In this document: positions 14,537 through 22,073 of the stretch, piece by piece | How positions within the stretch are numbered: the first letter of the stretch is position 1 | Layout of the letters: each line of letters starts with the position of its first letter | Assembly (NCBI GenBank): GCA_012959985.1 | Contig: DUCD01000033.1 | Location: forward strand, 10,278 to 42,421 | DNA length: 32,144 nucleotides | DNA from: Verrucomicrobiales bacterium | GTDB lineage: Bacteria; Verrucomicrobiota; Verrucomicrobiia; Limisphaerales; DUCD01 | Direction of reading: 5' to 3' | The notes under the pieces: generated by a model | Seen by the model: only the letters and a program-made list of their open reading frames with translations | Told to the model about the DNA's origin: nothing | Databases searched by the model: none | Made by a program: the position numbers and the translations under genes

Positions 14537-17416
14537 TCAAGCTCGCTCAGGACCGGTTACCTCAGACAGACACTTGTCGAGAGATTGGAGCAACTCCTCG
14601 AGTTTCACCGGTTTAGTGGTATAATCATTCATCCCCGCTTCCAAACACCTATCCGCATCTCCCTGCATGGCGTTTGCGGTCATGGCTATTATTGGAATGG
14701 CTAGATTTTCAGAACCGGCTTCCCCCTTCCGAATGGCAATAGTTGCCTGCAGACCGTCCATCACCGGCATCTGCATATCCAACAGGATAACATCGTAAGT
14801 CTTGTCCTGAATCGCATCGATCAACTCTTGTCCATTGAGAACCAGATCCACTTTTATGCCGATCTTAGTCAGCATCAATTGTGTGAGTTTCTGATTGATC
14901 CTGTTGTCTTCCGCATAAATGACTTCCAGATTCCGGTGGCGGAAAGCCTGTCCCTCACGTTTCGACGAAGTCTCTTTTCGCAACCGGGTTGATCCGAGCA
15001 TTGGTTCAATCATCTGAACTAATAATCGTTCCAATTTTTCCATTTTGAGAGGCTTGCGAATAACCGTCTTAAAAAGATCCTCAAGCCCTGACGGGAAATC
15101 CGCCTGTTTCAACTGCGAATGGAAAAGAACCAACTTGGAGAACGCTTTCTGATTTGAATCAAAAAACGATTTCCAATAGGCCACCCCCTTTTCAGTGACC
15201 ATGGAGCTTTCGATAATAACGAAATCATATTGAGATAGGTAGGAAACATCGAATTCAGCAATGGCAGAAAAATCCTTTCGCGGACTTCTCATACCAAAAC
15301 GGTCGGCCATTTGCGAAAAACTCCTTTGGTCATACTCATTTCCGGTTAAAACCAAAAGCGATTTGCCACGGAGAAAATCCAGTGGAGACTGATCTGTGTC
15401 TTCCAATACTCGGTCGTCGACGGCAGATTGAACGAATACCCTGAACAGTGATCCCTTGCCGATTTCACTCTCCAGCTCAATCCCCCCCCCCATCAATTCG
15501 GCAAGTGGTTTAGCAATCGCCAAGCCCAATCCTGATCCTCCATATTTTCGTGTAGTTGATGCATCCGCCTGGGAAAAAGTTTCAAAAACCTTATCGAATT
15601 TATCCGCAGGGATTCCAATGCCGGTGTCCCTAATTCCAATTTCAATCCGGCATTCATTGTCCGGTGGAGGCGTCGGGTCTTCTTCGATCTGTATCGGGCA
15701 TCGCTTCATATAGATCGTGATCGAGCCCTTCTGAGTAAATTTAACAGCATTGGCGAGAATATTGATGAGTACTAGTCGAAGTCTACCCGGATCACCAAAG
15801 ATCCGGTCCGGAACATCGGCTTCAACCCAGGTAAATAGATCCAACTCTTTGGATTTGAGTTGCGGATATATCAAGTCAACGATGCTTTCGATCCACTTAA
15901 TCAGGGGAAAGGAAACATTCTCCAATTCAACATTTCCGGATTCAATTTTTGAGAGATCCAATATTTGATTGATGAGATCCAGAAGGATTTCGGCGCTGGC
16001 ATGAATGGTCTGAACGTAATCCTGTTGTTCATCGGACATTTCCTGATCCAACAGTAGTTTAGAGAACCCAATGATTCCGTTCATCGGAGTGCGGATTTCA
16101 TGACTGACTTTCGCCAGGAACTCGGATTTGGCACGGGTGGATTCAAGAGCTTGATCGGTCCTGACCGCCAACTCCTTGGCTTGGAGCTCCAAAGCTTCCG
16201 CCTGGTGATGAATTTGCCGGTTGGATTTTTCCAACTCTCTTTCCGCTCCTATTCGTTCGGTAATATCAAATCCGCAACCGATATAGCCGCAGAATTTTTT
16301 ACTGCCATACATCATGTATCGGGGAACGCCCCGGGTAAGAATCCAACGATAGTCACCATCGGCATGACGAAGACGATATTCGACGATAAAGGGCTCCAAG
16401 TTTCGACTGGCGTTAGATAAGGCATTTAAGAACCGTCTCAAATCTCTTGGGTGAACATTTTCCTGCCAGCCCTGCCCTAATTCTTCCTGCAACTCCCTAC
16501 CGGTAAAGTTAATCCAACCTGTATTGAAGTAAGTAAAATGATTCTGACCACTGGACATCCATATCAACACCGGAGCGGTGTCTGCCATGGTCTGAAACCG
16601 TCCTTCGCTTTCCTCCCTGGATTTGATGATACTGTTGAAATGTCTCCCAATAGTTTCTAATTCAGGAACGTCTAAAATCCCCGATTTGACACGGATTTCT
16701 CTTTGATTCTCCCGAATCCTTGCCACGAACTTATCAAGGGGGTGAAACAGACTGAACCAGAGAGCCCCATAGATCAACACGAACATAATGGTTGCCGAGC
16801 CGAACCCATAGATCATATAAGAGAATAATGCCTGCCTGACTTGGTTTCTGAACGGTTCTGCATCGAGGACAACCGCCGTTACGCCCTTAACCTCATCGTC
16901 CTTTCCTGGAAGTCCTTTCTGGAGTGAGAAGGAGCTGTAATAACTATATTTATCACCGTCAGAATGAGTTGAAATCCCGTCATCAACTTCAGTAAAATGT
17001 AATGCGCGATTGAGTCCATTGGAAATATCCAGAGAGCCATCAAAAAGTTTCACAAGAGACCAATCGACCGTCTGGGCATTACTGCCGGCAATGAACATTC
17101 CCTCCGACAATTCCCCCGTCCTTGTCTGCCCCACTATCAGCAGAAGGACATCACGCCCTCCGGCCAGATGGTTGACCATTCTTTGAAACGTCGCGCCGGA
17201 TTCCCCACCGAAGGTAACCCGTGCTGAATGATTGAGTGCATGGGCGAGTTCCTTCGCTCGCACCCCTAATTGTCTTGTTAATTCCGCAGACTTAACCTGT
17301 ACACTCCATGAGATGTATATTCCATGAAACAAGAAAACGACCAGGAATAGAAACAGAAAAGCTCGAGATCTAATCGGGATCCTTTTTGTGGATTCATTCT
17401 GAGATCGAGGGCTCAT
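14537..17416 (-). CDS. Hybrid sensor histidine kinase (extracytoplasmic sensor, PAS, HisKA, HATPase, pseudo-receiver, receiver)
   Basis: Membrane-bound two-component kinase of 959 aa. One membrane helix at about 17-38 and another at about 199-223 enclose a periplasmic sensor of roughly 160 residues. A HAMP-like linker (224-265) leads to a PAS domain (about 272-390, ending YIGCGFDITER) and a coiled-coil. HisKA follows with the phospho-accepting His439 in KVSHEIRTPMNG. The ATPase carries N (NILANAVKF, 552-560), G1 (DTGIGIP, 597-603), F (FETFSQAD) and G2 (GGSGLGLAIA, 626-635) boxes. A degenerate receiver (about 684-800) has Glu736 where the phospho-Asp belongs, then a complete receiver (829-950) with Glu836/Asp837, Asp880 in VILLDMQMPVMDG and Lys935. 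No Hpt domain or output regulator is encoded here. The gene starts five bases after the PhnD-like lipoprotein gene, so the two probably form one sensory unit. Confidence 0.94.
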   Translation of the reverse strand: MSPRSQNESTKRIPIRSRAFLFLFLVVFLFHGIYISWSVQVKSAELTRQLGVRAKELAHALNHSARVTFGGESGATFQRMVNHLAGGRDVLLLIVGQTRTGELSEGMFIAGSNAQTVDWSLVKLFDGSLDISNGLNRALHFTEVDDGISTHSDGDKYSYYSSFSLQKGLPGKDDEVKGVTAVVLDAEPFRNQVRQALFSYMIYGFGSATIMFVLIYGALWFSLFHPLDKFVARIRENQREIRVKSGILDVPELETIGRHFNSIIKSREESEGRFQTMADTAPVLIWMSSGQNHFTYFNTGWINFTGRELQEELGQGWQENVHPRDLRRFLNALSNASRNLEPFIVEYRLRHADGDYRWILTRGVPRYMMYGSKKFCGYIGCGFDITERIGAERELEKSNRQIHHQAEALELQAKELAVRTDQALESTRAKSEFLAKVSHEIRTPMNGIIGFSKLLLDQEMSDEQQDYVQTIHASAEILLDLINQILDLSKIESGNVELENVSFPLIKWIESIVDLIYPQLKSKELDLFTWVEADVPDRIFGDPGRLRLVLINILANAVKFTQKGSITIYMKRCPIQIEEDPTPPPDNECRIEIGIRDTGIGIPADKFDKVFETFSQADASTTRKYGGSGLGLAIAKPLAELMGGGIELESEIGKGSLFRVFVQSAVDDRVLEDTDQSPLDFLRGKSLLVLTGNEYDQRSFSQMADRFGMRSPRKDFSAIAEFDVSYLSQYDFVIIESSMVTEKGVAYWKSFFDSNQKAFSKLVLFHSQLKQADFPSGLEDLFKTVIRKPLKMEKLERLLVQMIEPMLGSTRLRKETSSKREGQAFRHRNLEVIYAEDNRINQKLTQLMLTKIGIKVDLVLNGQELIDAIQDKTYDVILLDMQMPVMDGLQATIAIRKGEAGSENLAIPIIAMTANAMQGDADRCLEAGMNDYTTKPVKLEELLQSLDKCLSEVTGPERA

Positions 17417-17421
17417 TCAAT

Positions 17422-18537
17422 TCATTTCGAAAAAACGTTTTGGGAATTAGTTATAAGCGCGTCTTCAAGAACCGACGCAGGCGCCCAAAGTTCCCTGTAT
17501 ACAGTATTCCATGCTTTGGCTTGGATTCCATTGAGTAATTCCCAATTTCGACGGAAGACGAACTCTAAAGGACTTCCCTCCTGAAAATATTCTACTTGAT
17601 CAACTAAGCGGATGAATCTGTTGAAAACGAGTATTACTTTTTTATGAGTCTCCTTTGAGTTATTGGAATCCTGATATACATAATTCTGTTTTTCGCGCGC
17701 CAACAATAAACTCCGGGCTTGTTCCCAATAGGTGATTAACCGTGAAATCATCCGAGAATCATCTTTTACAATGTTAGCATTCATTGCAAAAACACTGATA
17801 TCAACTATCGGATTCACCGGCTGAATTTCATGGAAAGGTCTTCCCTGCAATTCCTCAGACTTCACTGAATTAGATACCAATGCAGCCTGGATGGATTCGG
17901 CTTGTAATAATCGCTCGAAATCCGACGGATGAGCATCAATGAATAAAACCTCATTCGGAGAAATCCCAACTTTTTTCAGCATTCCTAAAAAACTGATATG
18001 CGTTGAAGTGCGAAACTCCACCCCAATCCTCTTCCCTTTCAGATCATTGATTGATTGGATACTCCGATGGACCAGAAGTTTGTTTTTATAAGAGACACGG
18101 GGGAAGGATTCCTGATCTATTTTCGCTGTTGCTTGCCCGGCTTCATAGTTATCCGTCGTCGCGTCCACGGGAGTTTCCTCGTGAACCGTCAACTCATTGG
18201 AAAAAAGTTCACTCACTAGAATTGTCTTGGGCATTCCTCTTATATGGTTTTCACAAGAGAGCACCTCGGCAGGTCCACAGATCATTCCATCAATCTGACC
18301 CATTTCATAAGCCCCCAGGAGATCGGCTTCAGAAAGATACTCATTCACGTCAAATCGGTAAGAAGTTTCGTGAATATTGAATTGGTTTTGGATTGTAAGG
18401 AGGATTTGCGTCTCAGATTCGGACAGAACACCTATTCGAATCAAGCGGGACTCAGGCTGTCTGCAGGAAAGCAGGAAGATGCAGGACAAACCTGCCCACC
18501 AACCCACCGCTGAGACGATGTGGATCCGTTTCACCAT
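17422..18537 (-). CDS. PhnD-like periplasmic substrate-binding lipoprotein
   Basis: A lipid-anchored periplasmic binding protein of 371 aa. The N-terminal signal ends in a lipobox, FLLSC, with Cys25 as the lipidation site. The mature part has the two-lobed type II binding-protein pattern: LIRIGVLSES near the start, an EYLSEADLLGAYEMGQIDGMICGP stretch, then LLVHRSIQSINDLKGKRIGVEF and the hinge GMLKKVGISPNEVLFI, as in phosphonate/phosphate (PhnD) and related proteins. No ABC permease or ATPase genes are adjacent. Instead the next gene, five bases away, is a hybrid histidine kinase with a periplasmic sensor domain, so this protein most likely presents a ligand to that kinase rather than feeding a transporter. 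The ligand is unknown; an oxyanion is only a guess from the family. The C-terminal 100 residues are helical and Lys/Arg-rich, longer than in a minimal binding protein. Confidence 0.85.
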   Translation of the reverse strand: MVKRIHIVSAVGWWAGLSCIFLLSCRQPESRLIRIGVLSESETQILLTIQNQFNIHETSYRFDVNEYLSEADLLGAYEMGQIDGMICGPAEVLSCENHIRGMPKTILVSELFSNELTVHEETPVDATTDNYEAGQATAKIDQESFPRVSYKNKLLVHRSIQSINDLKGKRIGVEFRTSTHISFLGMLKKVGISPNEVLFIDAHPSDFERLLQAESIQAALVSNSVKSEELQGRPFHEIQPVNPIVDISVFAMNANIVKDDSRMISRLITYWEQARSLLLAREKQNYVYQDSNNSKETHKKVILVFNRFIRLVDQVEYFQEGSPLEFVFRRNWELLNGIQAKAWNTVYRELWAPASVLEDALITNSQNVFSK

Positions 18538-18626
18538 GTTCTTCGTGTCAAGTAACGGATGGTTTCACACCTACCGTCTTAGATCCGCCAGGCAGTCAGA
18601 ATACCCTACCAAGAACAGTTGACCAA

Positions 18627-21332
18627 TCAGGAAACCAACTGTCTCAATACGAACGGCAGAATTCCACCGTGTCGGTAGTAGTCTATTTCCACTGGAGTAT
18701 CAATTCGGCAGATGACCGGCACTTCTTCTCGGCGACCATCAGCCCTGCTGATAATCAGATTCAGCTCCTGGCGGGGCTTCACCCCTTCATCCAACCCGAG
18801 TAGATCGTATGTTTCACTGCCGTCGATCGCCAAGCTCTTTACAGTCGTACCATCTGGAAACTGGACCGGGAGAACCCCCATTCCGACCAAATTGGAACGA
18901 TGGATTCTTTCAAAGCTGGCTGCTACCACAATGCGAACACCCAGTAAACGAGTTCCTTTAGCAGCCCAATCCCTTGAACTTCCTGTGCCGTATTCATGTC
19001 CAGCCAAAACAATCAATGGAGTTTCATCTTCACGATATCGAACCGCAGCATCATAAATGCTTATGGGTTCAGCAGCACCCGAACACCGGGTGATTCCCCC
19101 TTCCGAACCGGGGATCATCAGGTTGTTGATTCTGACATTGGCAAAGGTCCCCCGCGTCATGATTCGGTCATTACCCCGACGGGATCCATAACTGTTGAAA
19201 TCTTTGTATTCCACCTCGTTTTCTGCCAAGTATCTTCCAGCTGGAGATTCCTTTTTGATGGCACCGGCAGGAGAAATATGGTCCGTAGTCACGCTGTCCC
19301 CGAAAATACCCAAGGCCTTGGCTCCCTTGATTTCTTCAATGGTGCCAGGCTCCATTCCAAACTCTTCAAAAAATGGAGGTTCCTGAATATAGGTGCTGGA
19401 TGAGTTCCATTGATAAAGGTTACCCGGTTTTGAGGGAATTTCATTCCACTGGGGATTCTGATCCTCGAAATCCGAATAGAGCTTGAGAAAGGTTTCGGGC
19501 AGGAGAGCGTTCTTCATGAATTCCCGGAGTTCGGAGAGCGTCGGCCAAAGGTCTTTTAAATAGACAGCCTCTCCGGATTGATCGAGAGAAATCGGCTCAT
19601 TCTTGAAATCAATGTCCACGCGTCCAGCCAGGGCGAAGGCGACTACCAGCGGTGGAGACATAAGGAAGTTTGATTTGATATTCTGATGCACTCGGGCTTC
19701 AAAATTACGATTCCCGGAAAGCACTGAAGCAACGATCAGATCGTTCTCGATGACGGTTTGTTCCAGAACCGTGACAAGGGGGCCTGAATTGCCGATACAT
19801 GTGGTACAACCATACCCGACCAGATGAAAACCCAATTGGTCCAGATAAGTCTGCAATCCGGCTTTTTCGAGGTAATCGCTGACGACCCTCGAACCCGGCG
19901 CCAAAGATGTTTTTACAGATGGACCGATACTCAGACCTCTTTCGCAAGCTTTTTTGGCCAGCAAGCCCGCCGCCAACATGACCCCGGGATTGGAGGTATT
20001 GGTACAACTAGTTATAGCGGCGATCAACACACTCCCATGATCGATATGCACCATGCCCTGACCATTCATGGATACATCGACTCCGGAATCCTCCAATTCT
20101 GTCTTTGTTTTCCCAAAGCCACTCTTCCCGGTATCTTCAATAAGAAGATCCCGAAACTTCTGTTTCAAATCGCTCAGTAGTATCCGATCCTGGGGTCTCT
20201 TGGGGCCGGCAACACTGGCGTTGATTTGTCCGAGATCCAAATCGAAACTCTGGGTATAATCGATGGTTCCCTTTTCTGGCATTCCAAACAGTTCCTGCGC
20301 ACGGTAATAGCTCTCATAAGACTTGAGATGGCTCTCTGTCCGCCCGGTTGCTTTCAAGTATTTTACGGTTTCATCATCAATGGGAAAAAACCCCATTGTG
20401 GCACCATATTCAGGAGCCATATTGGCGATGGTTGCGCGATCCACCAATGACAATCCCGACGCTCCAGGGCCATAGAATTCCACGAATTTCCCAACGACTT
20501 TTTCGCTGCGAAGCATTTCCGTGATGGTCAATGCAAGATCCGTCGCTGTGATACCCTGCCCAAGTTCTCCGTGAAGATAGACACCGACAACGTCCGGAAT
20601 CAAAAAGTAAATCGGTTGCCCAAGCATACCGGCCTCCGCTTCAATTCCTCCCACTCCCCATCCGACCACTCCCAGTCCATTGATCATAGTCGTATGAGAA
20701 TCGGTCCCGACCAGTGTATCCGGATAATAGATCCCTTCTTTTTCGAGCACACCCTTGGCTAAATACTCAAGGTTGACCTGATGGACAATTCCAATTCCAG
20801 GGGGAATCACCTTAAAAGTCTTGAAGGCCTGCATGCCCCATTTCAGAAACTCATATCGTTCCCGGTTCCTCTCAATCTCTTTGTTGAGATTCCGCTCGAA
20901 GGCATCTCCACTACCGGAAAAATCCACCTGAACCGAATGATCCACTACTAAATCAACCGGCACCAGGGGTTCAATGAGATTAGCATCTCGACCAAGACGA
21001 TCTGCAGCCGAACGCATGGCCGCCAGATCGACTAGGAGAGGTACTCCGGTAAAATCCTGCAGGACTATCCTGGCCACCTGGAAAGGGATTTCTGCTTCCC
21101 TTTCGCATTGCGGTTGCCATCCTGCCAGACTTTTCACATGTTCATCTGTAATTTTGCTTCCATCGTAATTCCGCAATACTGATTCGAGAACAATTCTGAT
21201 TGTGACGGGCAATCGGCTGATATCCCCCAAGCCGGCCTGTTCCAAGGCCGGTAACGAGTAATATTTTCCCTGACTCCCATCTCCAAGATCGAATTGTTTC
21301 AGCGAGTCAAATAGTTGATGCGGATCATTCAT
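18627..21332 (-). CDS. acnA: Aconitate hydratase A
   Basis: Converts citrate to isocitrate via cis-aconitate in the tricarboxylic acid cycle; cytoplasmic. The 901 aa length and sequence match the AcnA/IRP1 type. The [4Fe-4S] ligands are Cys443 (SCTNTSNPG), Cys509 and Cys512 ([14 protein letters not shown]). Other family blocks include [27 protein letters not shown] (about 207-233), [14 protein letters not shown] (124-137), and in the swivel domain [24 protein letters not shown] and [16 protein letters not shown]. All catalytic blocks appear intact. It begins 35 bases after the peroxiredoxin stop, so it may be co-transcribed with that gene. No dedicated promoter is visible in the 35 bases. An iron-regulatory (RNA-binding) side role is possible for this family but cannot be judged here. 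Confidence 0.97.
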   Translation of the reverse strand: MNDPHQLFDSLKQFDLGDGSQGKYYSLPALEQAGLGDISRLPVTIRIVLESVLRNYDGSKITDEHVKSLAGWQPQCEREAEIPFQVARIVLQDFTGVPLLVDLAAMRSAADRLGRDANLIEPLVPVDLVVDHSVQVDFSGSGDAFERNLNKEIERNRERYEFLKWGMQAFKTFKVIPPGIGIVHQVNLEYLAKGVLEKEGIYYPDTLVGTDSHTTMINGLGVVGWGVGGIEAEAGMLGQPIYFLIPDVVGVYLHGELGQGITATDLALTITEMLRSEKVVGKFVEFYGPGASGLSLVDRATIANMAPEYGATMGFFPIDDETVKYLKATGRTESHLKSYESYYRAQELFGMPEKGTIDYTQSFDLDLGQINASVAGPKRPQDRILLSDLKQKFRDLLIEDTGKSGFGKTKTELEDSGVDVSMNGQGMVHIDHGSVLIAAITSCTNTSNPGVMLAAGLLAKKACERGLSIGPSVKTSLAPGSRVVSDYLEKAGLQTYLDQLGFHLVGYGCTTCIGNSGPLVTVLEQTVIENDLIVASVLSGNRNFEARVHQNIKSNFLMSPPLVVAFALAGRVDIDFKNEPISLDQSGEAVYLKDLWPTLSELREFMKNALLPETFLKLYSDFEDQNPQWNEIPSKPGNLYQWNSSSTYIQEPPFFEEFGMEPGTIEEIKGAKALGIFGDSVTTDHISPAGAIKKESPAGRYLAENEVEYKDFNSYGSRRGNDRIMTRGTFANVRINNLMIPGSEGGITRCSGAAEPISIYDAAVRYREDETPLIVLAGHEYGTGSSRDWAAKGTRLLGVRIVVAASFERIHRSNLVGMGVLPVQFPDGTTVKSLAIDGSETYDLLGLDEGVKPRQELNLIISRADGRREEVPVICRIDTPVEIDYYRHGGILPFVLRQLVS

Positions 21333-21367
21333 AGAATACGGGTTACAAATCTTACCTTCTCAAGCTC

Positions 21368-21844
21368 TTACAGATTTTTCAAAGTTTCTTTAATGGCATC
21401 GAAATTCGGCAAATCCTTGGGAGTTGGCGTCTGCTCACTGTAGCGAACCACACCTTCTTTATCAATGACCACTGCAGCACGGGCACTGACTGAGCCAAAT
21501 CCCATCAAGTCTTCAAGCAAGGTATCGTAATCTTTGCTGGTTGTTTTATTCAGATCACTGACCAAGGTGATTCCGATATTTTCAGCTTTTGCCCAGGCCT
21601 CCTGGGCGAATGGACTGTCTACACTGATACCTATAACATCAGCGTTCAAGTCCTGATAAGCAGATAAACCTGCCGTAACATCACACAATTCACTCGTACA
21701 GACCCCAGTGAATGCCAAGGGAAAAAACAGTAATACTGTGTTTTTCGAGCCAAAATTGTCGCTGAGTTTTATATCTTTAACGTCATCACCCTGTTTGGAT
21801 TTCAAACAAAAATCGGGAGCTTTATTTCCTGTTGCAATTGACAT
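21368..21844 (-). CDS. Peroxiredoxin (thiol peroxidase, AhpC/TSA-BCP type)
   Basis: Reduces hydrogen peroxide and organic peroxides using cysteine thiols; cytoplasmic since no signal peptide is present. The peroxidatic cysteine is Cys49 in FPLAFTGVCTSELC, with Thr46 and a downstream Arg (SARAAVVIDKEG) as expected. A second cysteine at position 54 gives the CxxxxC spacing seen in BCP-type enzymes, so an intramolecular disulfide is possible. The length of 158 aa is typical for the one-domain class. It reads from ATG 21844, preceded by a near-consensus sigma-70 promoter, and lies 35 bases before aconitase, an enzyme whose exposed Fe-S cluster is peroxide-sensitive. The AhpE-like and BCP-like sub-classes cannot be separated with certainty. 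Confidence 0.93.
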   Translation of the reverse strand: MSIATGNKAPDFCLKSKQGDDVKDIKLSDNFGSKNTVLLFFPLAFTGVCTSELCDVTAGLSAYQDLNADVIGISVDSPFAQEAWAKAENIGITLVSDLNKTTSKDYDTLLEDLMGFGSVSARAAVVIDKEGVVRYSEQTPTPKDLPNFDAIKETLKNL

Positions 21845-21875
21845 AATAGTTTTTAGTTTTCAGTTGGATTTTTTC

Positions 21876-21890
21876 AACCACCGCGTGGTT
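21876..21890. promoter_or_regulatory. Palindrome at the predicted peroxiredoxin transcription start (candidate operator)
   Basis: AACCAC (21876-21881) and GTGGTT (21885-21890) form a perfect inverted repeat with a three-base centre. It overlaps the end of the -10 and the expected +1 of the peroxiredoxin promoter, the place where a repressor would block initiation. A competing short hairpin, GTTG/CAAC (21863-21866 and 21875-21878), lies next to it in the leader. The binding factor is unknown. Confidence 0.45.
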
Positions 21891-21916
21891 ATAATCAGCT
21901 TTGCAGAGTGTGTCAA
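21888..21916 (-). promoter_or_regulatory. Sigma-70 type promoter of the peroxiredoxin-aconitase unit
   Basis: On the minus strand TTGACA (21916-21911) is followed by exactly 17 bases and TATAAC (21893-21888). This is a perfect -35 and a five-of-six -10 at optimal spacing, 44 bases before the peroxiredoxin start. It is the strongest promoter match I noticed in the window and shows that the organism uses a standard housekeeping sigma factor consensus. Confidence 0.75.
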
Positions 21917-22021
21917 ATCGAGACTACCAGCTTGTTTTACAGTAGAAACCGCCAAATAAGCAAATCCCGGTATACAAAATGCTTATTATTTTGGTGAGAA
22001 ATTAAAAAAACGAACTTTTAA

Positions 22022-22049
22022 TTGTGAATAACTCAGCAAACCCTTATAA
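22022..22049 (+). promoter_or_regulatory. Putative promoter of the exopolysaccharide cluster
   Basis: TTGTGA (22022-22027), a 16-base spacer and TTATAA (22044-22049) lie 24 bases before the first gene of the plus-strand cluster, in an AT-rich region. The -35 is four of six to consensus and the -10 four to five of six. The -35 overlaps a DnaA-box-like site. Confidence 0.35.
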
Positions 22050-22073
22050 ACCAGAAATTTAGGTTGTGAATAA
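22023..22073 (-). promoter_or_regulatory. Pair of DnaA-box-like sites (TTATTCACA) before the exopolysaccharide cluster
   Basis: The 10-mer TTGTGAATAA occurs twice, at 22022-22031 and 22064-22073, exactly 42 bases apart (four helical turns). On the minus strand each reads TTATTCACA, a perfect match to the DnaA-box consensus TTATNCACA. The first overlaps the predicted -35 and the second abuts the start codon of the next gene. DnaA binding is inference; the repeat itself is certain. Confidence 0.5.

Noticed and set aside
18538-18626. Promoter for the PhnD-like gene based on TTGACA near its start
   Set aside because: The hexamer is only about ten bases from the ATG with no room for a -10.
22022-22073. 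A replication origin at the DnaA-box pair
   Set aside because: Only two boxes, no dnaA/dnaN/parAB neighbours and no extended repeat array; promoter regulation is a simpler reading.
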